Positions 1 to 9,527 of a stretch of 64,000 nt of DNA are shown piece after piece. Under the pieces are notes generated by a model. That model was not told where the DNA came from, did no database searches, and worked only from the letters and a program-made list of their open reading frames with translations. The stretch is taken from NCBI GenBank assembly GCA_910578785.1, contig CAJTSJ010000009.1, positions 1 to 64,000 of the forward strand, read 5' to 3'. This DNA comes from an uncultured Muribaculum sp. (lineage in GTDB: Bacteria; Bacteroidota; Bacteroidia; Bacteroidales; Muribaculaceae). The translations under genes and the position numbers were made by a program. How positions within the stretch are numbered: position 1 is the first letter of the stretch; every line of letters begins with the position of its first letter.

Positions 1-1
1 A

Positions 2-83
2 GCGCACGTGGCGTAATTGGTAGCCGCGCTAGACTTAGGATCTAGTGTCTGACGACGTGGGGGTTCGAGTCCCTTCGTGCGCA
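2..83 (+). tRNA. tRNA-Leu (anticodon TAG)
   Basis: A full cloverleaf is visible. The acceptor arms GCGCACG (2-8) and CGTGCGC (76-82) pair and are followed by discriminator A. The anticodon arm CTAGA-CTTAGGA-TCTAG puts TAG in the anticodon position, reading CUA leucine codons. There is a class II variable arm and a T loop GGTTCGAGTCC. The 3' CCA is not encoded. tRNA-Leu genes are common integration sites for mobile elements, and phage-like ORF6N genes follow. Confidence 0.95.
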
Positions 84-87
84 CGAT

Positions 88-130
88 AAGGCTCTGTAAA
101 TCAATGATTTGCGGAGCCTTTGTTTTGTTT
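88..130 (+). terminator. Rho-independent terminator of the tRNA
   Basis: Inverted repeat AAGGCTC (88-94) and GAGCCTT (114-120), followed by the T-rich run TGTTTTGTTT. It lies 5 bases after the tRNA. Confidence 0.8.
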
Positions 131-193
131 GTGAAGTGCGGGCTGACCCTGGCTTCGTGGCGGGGCATGATTATGAAAATGTTGACATTGAAG

Positions 194-224
194 TTGTTGT
201 GTAACCGTAATTTGATTATATTTG
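194..224 (+). promoter_or_regulatory. Bacteroidetes-type promoter for the ORF6N genes
   Basis: TTG at 194-196, a 20-bp spacer, and the -7 box TATATTTG at 217-224. The predicted start near 231 leaves a leader of about 27 nt before the ATG at 258. Confidence 0.65.
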
Positions 225-257
225 CGGTATTGGACAATTTAATAGTAGTGCCAGGCC

Positions 258-827
258 ATGAAAGAGTTGCAGATTATCCAAAGCAAGATTTACGAGATAC
301 GGGGTCAGAAGGTGATGATCGACCGAGACCTTGCGGAAATGTATGGAGTCGAAACGCGTGCGTTAAATCAGGCTGTAAAGCGTAACGGTGAACGATTTCC
401 GGAAGACTTTATGTTTCAACTGACTAACGAAGAAGTTGAGAATTGGAAATCACAAATTGTGATATCCAATTCCATTAAGATGGGTATGAGACGTAATCCG
501 TATGTGTTCACGGAACTGGGTGTCGCTATGTTGTCGAGTGTCCTTAATTCTAAGACTGCGATTCAAATTAATATGGGCATAATGCGTGCGTTTGTCGCTA
601 TCAGACAGATGATTGCGGAAAATTCGCCGTTGAACCGCCTTTCTACGCTTGAAAGAAATTTCAACGAACTGAAGCAGGACCTGGAGGAGATATTTGCGGA
701 CTATAACGACATCAATGAGGACACGCGGGCGCAAATTGAGGCTATAAACACCACTCTTGCCGAACTTCAGGCGAGGCCGTCGACCAAACCGCGCCGTCCG
801 GTAGGATTCATTAAACCAAAAGAATAG
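258..827 (+). CDS. ORF6N domain protein, copy 1
   Basis: 189 aa. Residues about 5-115 match the ORF6N domain known from phage antirepressor/KilA-N-like proteins and common in Bacteroidetes accessory DNA: EIRGQKVMIDRDLAEMYGVE, then the YVFTELGVAMLSSVL region. A linker and a helical C-terminal region (residues about 120-170, LSTLERNFNELKQDLEEI) probably form a coiled coil, ending in a basic tail PRRPVGF. A role as a DNA-binding regulator is inferred from the family; the target is unknown. It lies 2 bp before a paralog and downstream of tRNA-Leu, which suggests mobile-element cargo or remnant. The start is supported by the promoter at 194-224. Confidence 0.85.
   Translation: MKELQIIQSKIYEIRGQKVMIDRDLAEMYGVETRALNQAVKRNGERFPEDFMFQLTNEEVENWKSQIVISNSIKMGMRRNPYVFTELGVAMLSSVLNSKTAIQINMGIMRAFVAIRQMIAENSPLNRLSTLERNFNELKQDLEEIFADYNDINEDTRAQIEAINTTLAELQARPSTKPRRPVGFIKPKE
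582..827 (+). repeat. Tandem duplication unit 1 (ORF6N 3' part)
   Basis: This 246-bp segment recurs at 1154-1399 (offset 572 bp) with only scattered differences, while the 5' parts of the two genes are far more diverged. Both units end at the stop codon. Confidence 0.85.
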
Positions 828-829
828 CC

Positions 830-1399
830 ATGAACGAATTACAAGTCATTCAGAATAAGATTTACGAGATACGGGGTCAAAAGGTAATGCTCGATTATGA
901 CCTTGCAGAGATGTATGGTGTAGAAACATCCCAACTCAAAAGAGCCGTACGTAGAAATATTATCCGTTTTGAGGGTGAGGACTTTATGTTTGAACTCACT
1001 AAAGCTGAGCTTTCAAGATGCCAAATTGGCACCTTGAACGGTGGACGAGGTAGTAATTTCAAATATATGCCGTTTGCTTTCACAGAGTTAGGTGTAGCTA
1101 TGCTTTCAAGCGTACTACGTAGTGAAACTGCTATCGAGATTAACAGAGGTATTATGCGCGCATTTGTCGCTATCAGACAGATGATTGCGGAAAATTCACC
1201 GTTGAACCGCCTTTCTACGCTTGAAAAGAACTTCAACGAACTGAAGCAGGACCTGGAGGATATATTTGCGGACTATAATGACATCAACGAGGACACGCGG
1301 GCGCAAATTGAGGCTATAAACACCACTCTTGCCGAACTTCAGGCGAGGCCGTCGGCCAAACCGCGCCGTCCGGTAGGATTCATCAGGCCGAAGGAATAG
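830..1399 (+). CDS. ORF6N domain protein, copy 2
   Basis: 189 aa paralog of the preceding gene, separated from it by 2 bp and almost certainly co-transcribed. The N-terminal domain keeps the framework (EIRGQKVMLDYDLAEMYGVE, FTELGVAMLSSVL), but the presumed recognition segment differs strongly (SQLKRAVRRNIIRF against RALNQAVKRNGERF, and different residues at about 60-80). The C-terminal 80 residues are nearly identical to copy 1. The pattern suggests a tandem duplication in which the DNA-contact part diverged while the oligomerisation part was kept uniform, so heteromers are possible. No integrase is seen beside it. Confidence 0.85.
   Translation: MNELQVIQNKIYEIRGQKVMLDYDLAEMYGVETSQLKRAVRRNIIRFEGEDFMFELTKAELSRCQIGTLNGGRGSNFKYMPFAFTELGVAMLSSVLRSETAIEINRGIMRAFVAIRQMIAENSPLNRLSTLEKNFNELKQDLEDIFADYNDINEDTRAQIEAINTTLAELQARPSAKPRRPVGFIRPKE
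1154..1399 (+). repeat. Tandem duplication unit 2 (ORF6N 3' part)
   Basis: Second copy of the 246-bp segment at 582-827. Most mismatches are silent. Confidence 0.85.
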
Positions 1400-1575
1400 C
1401 AATGATGTAATCAGTTAGGTGAGAGGAATAAAGTACGGATATGGCCTTTAAACAAAAAAATATGAATTTAATGAAAAATAAGTACGTTTTTGTTTAGGAA
1501 TGTTTACGCGCCGCTTGTCTTATATATAAAAGGGGCTGAAAATGGCTCCTTGTAATACCTATAAAAAGACACGGC

Positions 1576-2610
1576 ATGGAAAAAGTCGATAAGGAAAATT
1601 TGTTTTTTAGATTCTGCCAGGGCGATGTTTCCGCGGAGGAGATAGATCTGGTAGAGAATCTTCTTGCGGAGTCGAGCCTCAACAAGGAAGTGTTTGACAG
1701 GATTCAGGCATTGGCGTTTTCCTCGGATCTCGGTGCCGTGGAGCCGTGTCTGGATGTCGACGGCGCACTGCAAAGCGTCAATGACCGTACCCGTGGCGAA
1801 CGTGCTCCGTTGAGTGCCTGGATGTGGTTTCAGCGCGTGGCCGCTGTCCTGCTGTTGCCGTTGATCGGCGTATGCGCGTTTCTGCTTGTCGGCAGGGGAC
1901 CTGAGATTCGGATGGTGGAGATGAAGACGCAGCCAGGAATGGTGGCCTCGGTGGTTTTGCCCGACAGTTCGGTTGTGACCCTTAACTCTAATTCGTCGAT
2001 AAAATATCCGTCCGATTTCCGGGGCGATGTGCGTCAGGTAGAGTTGAACGGCGAGGCTTTCTTCGATGTGACGAAGGATGAGGCTAAGAAATTCATTGTC
2101 AACACTCCTAATGCCACTAAAATCATTGTCTACGGCACTGAATTCAATGTAGAGGCATACGCCAATGAGAATGTGGAGCGCGCTACGCTCCAGTCCGGAA
2201 AAATCGGATTTGTATATAACCATGACGGGCATGAAAGGCAGTGCATGATGTCGCCCGACGAGCGTATCACCTACGATGTGTCGACCGGCAATGTCATGCG
2301 TGAAAGAATACCTGTAGAGGTCGAGACTTCCTGGAAAGACGGCATGCTGGTGTTTAAAAACACTCCTTTTGACCAGATTCTGCGCAGGGTGGGGCGCTAT
2401 TACAACGTCAAGTTCAATATCAACGACGAGAGTCTGGCAACGCTTAAATTTACCGGAACATTCAAGCATCAGTCGTTGAACAATGTGCTTAAAGGATTTA
2501 ATATCTCGTCTAATATCGAGTTCAAGTTCAACGATGATCCTAAAAATGAAATGCAGACAATAGAAGTATCAAACCCCTTAAACAATATGCCTATGGATAA
2601 AAAGAAATAA
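1576..2610 (+). CDS. FecR-family anti-sigma factor
   Basis: 344 aa inner membrane protein. A cytoplasmic N-terminal part (1-87) would hold an ECF sigma factor. One membrane segment lies at about 88-107 (VAAVLLLPLIGVCAFLLVG). The periplasmic FecR domain follows (GMVASVVLPDSSVVTLNSNS, VELNGEAFFDV, YGTEFNVEAY), then a C-terminal DUF4974-like part (FTGTFKHQSLNNVLKGFNI). In this family the periplasmic part contacts the STN domain of a SusC transporter and relays substrate binding to the sigma factor. The next gene is indeed a SusC with an STN domain. Oddly, no sigma gene lies upstream; the only ECF sigma gene in the window is at 18622-19200 on the other strand. Confidence 0.93.
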   Translation: MEKVDKENLFFRFCQGDVSAEEIDLVENLLAESSLNKEVFDRIQALAFSSDLGAVEPCLDVDGALQSVNDRTRGERAPLSAWMWFQRVAAVLLLPLIGVCAFLLVGRGPEIRMVEMKTQPGMVASVVLPDSSVVTLNSNSSIKYPSDFRGDVRQVELNGEAFFDVTKDEAKKFIVNTPNATKIIVYGTEFNVEAYANENVERATLQSGKIGFVYNHDGHERQCMMSPDERITYDVSTGNVMRERIPVEVETSWKDGMLVFKNTPFDQILRRVGRYYNVKFNINDESLATLKFTGTFKHQSLNNVLKGFNISSNIEFKFNDDPKNEMQTIEVSNPLNNMPMDKKK

Positions 2611-2629
2611 AGTACAATGCAATAAAAAA

Positions 2630-2664
2630 GGCAAGGCGAGAATTTCTGAGGCCCTCGCCCTGCC
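2630..2664 (+). terminator. Stem-loop between fecR and susC
   Basis: GGCAAGGCGAG pairs with CTCGCCCTGCC (one bulge) around an 11-14 nt loop. There is no clear T tract, so it may be an attenuator or an mRNA-stabilising hairpin separating low fecR from high susCD expression. Confidence 0.5.
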
Positions 2665-2725
2665 GACTACCTTAAACCTGTATTAAGTATACCTTATATA
2701 AATTTAAAATAGTTTATGCAAAATT

Positions 2726-5700
2726 ATGAATAAAAGGCGTTTTAACCAATCAATAGACCATAAAAATGCATTTTTATCCCGCACCGGCCTGTTTGCAAAG
2801 CCGGTTAATGCAATGAAAAAAATGTTATTTGCGGCAATTTGCCTGTCGGGCGCGGCTTCTTCGGGAACTATGCTGTATGCCCAGGCCAACGTGCTGCATA
2901 CGCAGTTTGTCGACAGGAGCATCAGCGAGGTGCTGTCTGACATAGAGAAAAATACAAACTACAACTTCCTTTATAACAACGCCCAGCTGGACACTACAAG
3001 GAAGGTGTCGGTAAACGCACAGAACAAGAATGTGTTTGAGGTGCTTGACGAGATGTTCAAAGGCACTAACATCGCATATCGTGTGCTTGACAACAACATC
3101 GTGCTGTATGATAAGAAGAACGGATATGACGAGACAAAGGCTTCTGTCTCAGAGGCCAACGGCACGACAGTGTCCGGACGAGTAGTAGACAGCGAGGGCG
3201 AGGGAATAGTCGGCGTCACGGTGATGGTCAACGGCACATCAAACGGCACAATGACCGACCTTGACGGTAATTTCCAGCTGTCGAAAGTCGACCCGTCGTC
3301 GACTCTAAGAATAAGCTGTATCGGCTATAAGCCCGAAACCAGAAAAATCAACGGACAGAAGTTCCTCAAGATTCTTCTTGCCGACGACAGCCAGCAGCTC
3401 GACGAAGTGGTGGTGATCGGCTACGGAACGGTGAAGAAGAAGGACCTGACCGGGGCCGTGTCGGTGGTCGACAAGAAAAGCATGACTGAAGTTCCGACCA
3501 CTTCCGTGCTCGAGGCCATGAGCGGAACCGTGCCCGGCATAGACATCAGCATGAACGGCCGTCCGGGCGACGTGGGTTTCGCTACGATCCGCGGTATAAG
3601 CAACTTCACAAACAATACACCCCTGTATGTCATCGACGGTCTGCCTACCGGCGACATCCGCGACCTGAGCCCCAACGACATAGAGTCAATCCAGGTGCTT
3701 AAGGATGCGTCGTCGGCCGCCATCTATGGGTCGAGGGCCGCAAACGGAGTCATAATCATCACTACCAAAAAAGGCGCACCGGGCTCTGTAAAGATTAATT
3801 TTTCGGCATCGTATGCCATTCAGCATTACAACCGGCCTTTTGAACTGGCCGGAGCCGAGGAGTGGTCGCGTATCAACGATGTGGCCCGAACGAACGCCGG
3901 ACTTCCTACATTGCAGCATGACCTGTCGACGGACGTAAACTGGCTTGACGCGGTCATCAGAACCGGCAATATACAGCAGTACAACGTAAGCCTGTCCGGT
4001 GGAAACGACGTCGGTAACTACTATGTGTCGGGCGAATTCTATAAGAACGACGGTGTGCTTTACGGCTCGGGCTACGAGCGCTTCAGCGTGCGCGTCAACA
4101 CCAATGCCAAGAAAGGAATCTTTACGATGGGGCAGTCGCTGACTCTCAGCAACAATGTCGTAGACCCGACTGTGGCAAACACTATCGGCGATGCATTGGC
4201 CATGGCTCCTGTGGTGCCGATCTACAATCCTGAAAATCCCGGAGGCTACGGTTACGGCGATCCGGCTATGAATAATTGTATCGGAGAAAACCCGATAGCA
4301 CACGAAAATCTTGTGTCGAGCAAGAATAAAAATTTCCGTGTCAGGGGTACGATATTCGGCGAACTGGCTATATTCAAGAATCTCCGCTACCGCCTGAATC
4401 TGGGTTATGAGCTTAATTTCGACAGCTCAAAGACACTCCGCCGCGAGGGCAACTGGCGAATGAACATGGCATACGAACCGTCGTATGTAAGGGAGTCTTC
4501 CGGTAGATTTGACCGTCCGCTGGTCGAAAACACTCTGACTTTTGACGACAAATTCGGAAAGCATGCCGTGACCCTGATGGTCGGCAACTCATATCAGAAA
4601 GAGACTTATACTCAGATATCCGGTAAGATTCAGGATATATTGATGACCTCGGACGGCGATTATTATGACGTACTGAATGCAGGAACCTCATTGCCGGAAA
4701 CGAGCGGCTATATTAACCGTGGAACGTTGATATCTTATCTGGGACGCTTCAACTACATTTTCGACGACAGATATTTCCTCACGGTGACATTCCGTCGAGA
4801 CGGTTCGTCGAAGGTGAAAAAGGAAAACCGCTGGGGAAACTTCCCTTCGGTGTCTGTGGCATGGCGTCTGAGCAACGAGAAGTTCATGAAGCCTCTTACC
4901 GGCTGGCTTAACGACTTTAAAATACGTGCAAGCCACGGTACGCTCGGAAGCATGAATATCGGCTACTATGACTATCTGCCGGTAATCAATACAAACCTTA
5001 CGGCTACATTCGGCAAAGACCAGCTTCAGCAGACTGCGGCCACGCAGACGCTTCTTGTCAACGAGAATCTGAAATGGGAATCGCAGACCCAGACCAACTT
5101 GGGTCTTGACTTCGCCGCCTACAACAACCGCCTGACATTCTCAGCCGATTATTATATATCGAAGACAAAGGATGTGCTTACGGCCATGCCCATTCTGCTT
5201 ACCGCAGGCAACGGACTGGGCAATCCTGTGGTCAATGCAGCTTCTTTAGAGAACCGCGGATTTGAGTTCCTCGCAGGCTGGCAGGACAAGATTGGCAAAG
5301 TGTCGTATTTTGCCAACCTTAGTGTGTCGACGGTGAAAAACAAGGTTACGAGTCTCGGTTACGGACGTGAAGATGTAATCTCCGGACAAGGCAGAACCGC
5401 CATAGGCCATTCGGTGGGAGAATTCTATCTCATCAAGACTGACGGTCTGTTTCAGAGCGAGGATGAAATCAAGAATTACACAAACGCCGACGGCAAAATA
5501 ATCCAGCCCGACGCCAAGCCTGGCGACGTCAAATACATCGACTATGACGGTGACGGTAAAATTACGGATGCCGACCGACAGCTATGCGGCACTCCGCATT
5601 CACTCTTCCAGGGCGGTCTGAACATGGGTATGTCATGGAACAACTTCGACCTTAAGATGAACTGGTATTTTGACATCGGATGCAAGGTGTTCAACGCAAC

Positions 5701-6100
5701 TAAGCAATATATGTGGGGCGCAGACGGCGGCGGCAACGGAGATTCGAACTATCTTAAGGGATTTGATTACTGGACTCCTGAACACCATACCGACATTCCC
5801 CGTCCTATAGCCGGCCGAATCACCAACCGCCGCGACAGCGACTACTGGCTTGAGAACGGCAGCTATGTGAAACTTAAGAGTATCTCTTTGGGCTACAGCA
5901 TACCGCAGAGCCTGCTCCATAAGATTGGCGTGAATTCGCTCCGTCTTTCCGTTTCATGCCAGAATGTGTTCTGTCTGACCAACTTCAGCATGCAGGATCC
6001 TGAATACAGAAAGGATAACATCTGGAACAAGGGTTATCGTGGAATTTCTGCATATCCGAATCCTCTAACCGTTAACTTTGGCGCTCAATTATCATTTTAA
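2726..6100 (+). CDS. SusC-like TonB-dependent transporter with STN domain
   Basis: 1124 aa outer membrane importer. After a long leader, with an alternative ATG at 2813 giving MKKMLFAAICLSGA as signal peptide, come an STN domain (about 54-130), a carboxypeptidase-D-regulatory-like domain (about 148-222, VSGRVVDSEGEGIVGV), the SusC TonB/plug region (DEVVVIGYGTVKKKDLTGAV at about 226-245) and a 22-strand-type barrel. A calcium-type loop YDGDGKITDADR lies near the C-terminus. The STN domain marks it as a signalling transporter working with FecR (1576). With the SusD that follows it should bind and import an oligosaccharide. Long N-terminal extensions before the hydrophobic segment are usual in STN-containing SusC proteins, so either start is possible. 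Confidence 0.95.
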   Translation: MNKRRFNQSIDHKNAFLSRTGLFAKPVNAMKKMLFAAICLSGAASSGTMLYAQANVLHTQFVDRSISEVLSDIEKNTNYNFLYNNAQLDTTRKVSVNAQNKNVFEVLDEMFKGTNIAYRVLDNNIVLYDKKNGYDETKASVSEANGTTVSGRVVDSEGEGIVGVTVMVNGTSNGTMTDLDGNFQLSKVDPSSTLRISCIGYKPETRKINGQKFLKILLADDSQQLDEVVVIGYGTVKKKDLTGAVSVVDKKSMTEVPTTSVLEAMSGTVPGIDISMNGRPGDVGFATIRGISNFTNNTPLYVIDGLPTGDIRDLSPNDIESIQVLKDASSAAIYGSRAANGVIIITTKKGAPGSVKINFSASYAIQHYNRPFELAGAEEWSRINDVARTNAGLPTLQHDLSTDVNWLDAVIRTGNIQQYNVSLSGGNDVGNYYVSGEFYKNDGVLYGSGYERFSVRVNTNAKKGIFTMGQSLTLSNNVVDPTVANTIGDALAMAPVVPIYNPENPGGYGYGDPAMNNCIGENPIAHENLVSSKNKNFRVRGTIFGELAIFKNLRYRLNLGYELNFDSSKTLRREGNWRMNMAYEPSYVRESSGRFDRPLVENTLTFDDKFGKHAVTLMVGNSYQKETYTQISGKIQDILMTSDGDYYDVLNAGTSLPETSGYINRGTLISYLGRFNYIFDDRYFLTVTFRRDGSSKVKKENRWGNFPSVSVAWRLSNEKFMKPLTGWLNDFKIRASHGTLGSMNIGYYDYLPVINTNLTATFGKDQLQQTAATQTLLVNENLKWESQTQTNLGLDFAAYNNRLTFSADYYISKTKDVLTAMPILLTAGNGLGNPVVNAASLENRGFEFLAGWQDKIGKVSYFANLSVSTVKNKVTSLGYGREDVISGQGRTAIGHSVGEFYLIKTDGLFQSEDEIKNYTNADGKIIQPDAKPGDVKYIDYDGDGKITDADRQLCGTPHSLFQGGLNMGMSWNNFDLKMNWYFDIGCKVFNATKQYMWGADGGGNGDSNYLKGFDYWTPEHHTDIPRPIAGRITNRRDSDYWLENGSYVKLKSISLGYSIPQSLLHKIGVNSLRLSVSCQNVFCLTNFSMQDPEYRKDNIWNKGYRGISAYPNPLTVNFGAQLSF

Positions 6101-6113
6101 TTAAGAATTTATC

Positions 6114-7667
6114 ATGAAGAAATTTAGTAAATATATAGGAGCTTTATTGTCCGGTTTGTTTCTGCTCAGCGGCTGTGATTCCGGGCTACTGGATATTGAT
6201 AATCCTAATCAGTTGTCGACTAAAGGATTCTGGAGAACAGAGAAGGATGTCCAGGAGGGTGTCAATGCCTGCTATTCTATATTCTATCGATTGGGTTCGT
6301 GGCACCGCTATCTCCACTGGCGATTGGATTTGCTGTCTGACGACGGTTATTCGATGAGTCCGATGGTGCAGACAAGCGACTGGACCAAGTTCATATATGC
6401 CGATTATAACCACGATAACAACCAGATTGAAATCTGGAAGACCGCCTATCGCGGAATTTTCCGTGCCAACCAGGTGCTCACCTACGCTCCGGGAATAGAA
6501 ATTTCCGAGGAATCGAACAAAAATGCATATCTTGGCCAGGCATATTTCCATCGCGCCTACAATTATTTCCATCTTGCCGTACTATGGGAAGAAGTTCCTG
6601 TAGTCGTTGAGCTTCAGAATCCCGGCGACCAGCCCCGTCAGGGTACTCTTAAGGAGATATGGGACCTTATTGAAAGCGATCTGACCGAGGCAATAAAAAT
6701 GCTTCCTGAAGAGTGGTCGATGACCGAAAAAGGGCGAATCACCAAGGGTGCCGCCAAGGCGTTGCTTGCGCGTGCATATATGCAACAGCACCGTTGGCAG
6801 GATGCCAAGGACCAACTGCACTGGCTCGTAGAAGGTGACGGCAAGAAATACTATGGACTGATGGATAATTATGCCGACAACTTCTCTGAATTTACTGAAA
6901 ACAATAAGGAGTCGGTGTTTGAAATTCAGTTCAGCGATGCACTTAACGGAGCTGAAAGCGACAATAAAGGCGCTACAAACGGCCACCAGCGTTCAATCAT
7001 ATTCGGCCTTGCCGGAATCGGATTCCGTGACGGTCTTGCACGCCCGTGGGTCATGGAAGAGTTCAAGAAGGAGCTGACTGCCGACGGCAAGCTTGACCCG
7101 CGTCTTCGTGTAAGCTTCCTATATAAAGATCTCGCTACTGACTTCCCTGATGAAGAAACCGGAAAATTCTACGGAAAGACCTGGGAACAAGGCAAGTGGG
7201 GCAACGATGTATATTATCGTAAATATTCCCGCGACTCCTACCGTACCACCGAGGACCGCCACTGTCCGATAAATTTCAGAGTGATACGCTATGCTGATGT
7301 CCTGCTGATGTATGCCGAATGTATGAATGAACTCGGTGAGACGCAAAATGCCTACGCATACGTAAACCAGGTACGCCAACGGTCACATATGCGTCCGCTT
7401 GAGACGGCATATCCTGAAATCGGCAACAATAAGGAGCTGTTCCAGAAAAGACTTCAGACTGAGCGTGCTCTCGAACTTAACGGAGAGTGTGTGCGCTGGT
7501 TCGACATCAAGCGTTGGGAGCTGTTCAATACTCCCGAAGGTCTGCAGGCTTTGATTGACCGCGATCCGGATTACAAGAACTTTGTGGTCGGTGTGTCGCA
7601 CCGCCAGCCGTTGCCGAGCAGCGAGGTCCTCAACAATCCTAACCTGCATCAGCTTGAGGGATATTAA
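6114..7667 (+). CDS. SusD/RagB-family glycan-binding lipoprotein
   Basis: 517 aa. Lipoprotein signal MKKFSKYIGALLSGLFLLSG with Cys21. Typical SusD features follow: an N-terminal helical region with FWRTEKDVQEGVNACY, the AYFHRAYNYFHLAVLWEEVP TPR-like segment, GAAKALLARAYM, and the C-terminal RYADVLLMYAECMNELG and ALELNGECVRWFDIKRW motifs. It sits 13 bp after susC and forms the surface lid of the SusCD complex. The ligand is not predictable from sequence, but the two GH39 enzymes that follow suggest a glycan or glycoside with a GH39-cleavable bond. Confidence 0.95.
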   Translation: MKKFSKYIGALLSGLFLLSGCDSGLLDIDNPNQLSTKGFWRTEKDVQEGVNACYSIFYRLGSWHRYLHWRLDLLSDDGYSMSPMVQTSDWTKFIYADYNHDNNQIEIWKTAYRGIFRANQVLTYAPGIEISEESNKNAYLGQAYFHRAYNYFHLAVLWEEVPVVVELQNPGDQPRQGTLKEIWDLIESDLTEAIKMLPEEWSMTEKGRITKGAAKALLARAYMQQHRWQDAKDQLHWLVEGDGKKYYGLMDNYADNFSEFTENNKESVFEIQFSDALNGAESDNKGATNGHQRSIIFGLAGIGFRDGLARPWVMEEFKKELTADGKLDPRLRVSFLYKDLATDFPDEETGKFYGKTWEQGKWGNDVYYRKYSRDSYRTTEDRHCPINFRVIRYADVLLMYAECMNELGETQNAYAYVNQVRQRSHMRPLETAYPEIGNNKELFQKRLQTERALELNGECVRWFDIKRWELFNTPEGLQALIDRDPDYKNFVVGVSHRQPLPSSEVLNNPNLHQLEGY

Positions 7668-7697
7668 TTAGACTTTAAGAGGAAATATAAATGCGTT

Positions 7698-7723
7698 GTC
7701 CGCATCGCCAAAATGGTGCGGAC
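7698..7723 (+). terminator. Intercistronic stem-loop after susD
   Basis: GTCCGCA (7698-7704) pairs with TGCGGAC (7717-7723). No T tract follows. It more likely protects the 3' end of susCD mRNA or causes partial termination before the glycosidase genes than ends transcription. Confidence 0.45.
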
Positions 7724-7777
7724 GGCCATTCCTCTGCCCTTTAAAACCGATGACAACGAATATAAATCGAACAGATT

Positions 7778-9460
7778 ATGAACGCATTGCAGAAATTATT
7801 CATATTGCTGTCTTTGATTATGGCATCGAGCCACATTCCGGCGCAGGAAGTGAAGATTGAGGTCAATACCGGCGACAAAATAGAGGAGATGAAGCCTATC
7901 TGGGCGTGGATCGGCTACGATGAGCCCAACTACACCTACATGAAGGACGGGCGCAAGCTTCTGACGGAGCTGTCGGAACTGAGCTATGTACCAGTAAATG
8001 TCAGAGTGCACAATCTGCTTACTTCCGGCGACGGCACGGCCGCGCTGAAATGGGGTTCGACAAACGCATACACCGAGGATAGGGATGGCCGTCCGGTTTA
8101 TGACTGGACCATAGTGGACAGCATCTTCGACACGTTCATAGAACGGGGCATGAAGCCTTTGGTTCAAATCGGATTTATGCCTCAGGCGCTTTCGTCGAAT
8201 CCTGATCCCTACAGGCACTACTGGACCCCCAACAGCAACTATAACGATATATTTACCGGATGGACGTATCCTCCAAACGATTATGGCAAATGGCGCGACC
8301 TTATATACAACTGGGTCAAGCACAGCGTCGAACGTTACGGCAAGGAAGAGGTGGTGTCATGGTACTGGGAGGTCTGGAATGAACCTAATACCGGTTACTT
8401 TTCCGGAAGCTTCGACGAATACTGTAAGATGTATGACTATGCAGCCGACGGACTAAAGAAGGCTCTTCCGGAAGCCCGGATAGGCGGTCCTGAGACTACG
8501 AACCCGTCAAATGCGCAACGTGCGGAGTATCTCCGTAAATTTTTGAAGCACTGTCTGACCGGGAAAAATTATGCTACCGGGAAAACCGGCTCTCCGGTAG
8601 ACTACATCTCTTTCCATGCAAAGGGTGGCCCGAGGGTGGTGGACGGAATGGTCCGCATGAATATCGGACAACAGCTGCGCCAGATTGACAAGGGCTTTGA
8701 GGTCATAGCCGAATTTCCGGAGCTTAAGGATGTTCCGGTAGTCATCGGCGAGTCTGATCCGGAGGGGTGCGCTGCATGTTCAGTTAAGTACCATCCGTCA
8801 AATGCCTACCGCAACGGCACCATGTATTCGAGCTATACGGCCTCGTCGTTTGCGCGCAAGTATGACCTTGCACGCAAGCATGGAGTTAACTTCATCGGAG
8901 CCGTCACCTGGGCGTTTGAGTTCGAGGACCAGGACTGGTTCGCCGGATTCCGCGACCTGGCGACCAACGGCGTCGACAAGCCGGTGCTTAACGTCTTCAG
9001 AATGTACGGACTGATGGGCGGGGACCTTGTCAGGGTCAACTCGTCGGCCCCGCTGAGCGCGGAAGAGATGACCGAGAACAGCGTCCGCACCGCACCCGAC
9101 GTCAATGCCCTTGCGTCGGTCAACGGCAACAGCGTAGCTGTCATGGTGTGGAACTACCACGACGACGACAACATCGAAGTGGCCCCTGCCGATGTCGAGC
9201 TTCAGGTCAACGACCTTGCTGTCGGTCAGGTTCTTGTCACCCACTACCGCGTGGACCAGGACCACAGCAACTCATATACTCTATGGAAAGAGATGGGTTC
9301 GCCCCAGAATCCAACCGAAGAGCAGATAAAGGAGCTTGAACGTGCGGGCCAGCTCGAGATGCTGACTTCTCCGGAATGGTGCAAGGTGAATGACGGAAAG
9401 GTCAATCTTGACTTCACGCTTCCCCGTCAGGGAGTCTCGCTGGTGAAACTTACATGGTAG
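7778..9460 (+). CDS. GH39-family glycoside hydrolase, copy 1
   Basis: 560 aa with a signal peptide (cleavage probably after PAQ, residue about 22), so periplasmic or exported. A TIM-barrel clan A enzyme: WYWEVWNEPN places the predicted acid/base at Glu202, and VVIGESDPEGCAACS places the predicted nucleophile at about Glu325. A beta-sandwich C-terminal domain follows from about residue 425. GH39 includes beta-xylosidases, alpha-L-iduronidase and arabinosidase-type enzymes; the actual specificity cannot be read from the sequence. It is followed 67 bp later by a close paralog. The location in a SusCD operon implies a role in degrading the imported glycan. Confidence 0.85.
   Translation: MNALQKLFILLSLIMASSHIPAQEVKIEVNTGDKIEEMKPIWAWIGYDEPNYTYMKDGRKLLTELSELSYVPVNVRVHNLLTSGDGTAALKWGSTNAYTEDRDGRPVYDWTIVDSIFDTFIERGMKPLVQIGFMPQALSSNPDPYRHYWTPNSNYNDIFTGWTYPPNDYGKWRDLIYNWVKHSVERYGKEEVVSWYWEVWNEPNTGYFSGSFDEYCKMYDYAADGLKKALPEARIGGPETTNPSNAQRAEYLRKFLKHCLTGKNYATGKTGSPVDYISFHAKGGPRVVDGMVRMNIGQQLRQIDKGFEVIAEFPELKDVPVVIGESDPEGCAACSVKYHPSNAYRNGTMYSSYTASSFARKYDLARKHGVNFIGAVTWAFEFEDQDWFAGFRDLATNGVDKPVLNVFRMYGLMGGDLVRVNSSAPLSAEEMTENSVRTAPDVNALASVNGNSVAVMVWNYHDDDNIEVAPADVELQVNDLAVGQVLVTHYRVDQDHSNSYTLWKEMGSPQNPTEEQIKELERAGQLEMLTSPEWCKVNDGKVNLDFTLPRQGVSLVKLTW
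9054..9460 (+). repeat. 407-bp perfect repeat, copy 1
   Basis: Identical base for base to 10804-11210, ending exactly at the TAG stop codon. It covers the C-terminal domain of the GH39 gene, whereas the 5' parts of the two genes differ at many silent and non-silent sites. Confidence 0.95.
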
Positions 9461-9527
9461 CCGGTGCGCCACGTATAGATTGTTTATGGAATTAACCAAT
9501 ATATTATCACAATAATAAAATTAACTT

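Noticed and set aside
1504..2469. 321-codon open frame on the minus strand
   Set aside because: Antisense to fecR, with no known domain and odd composition.
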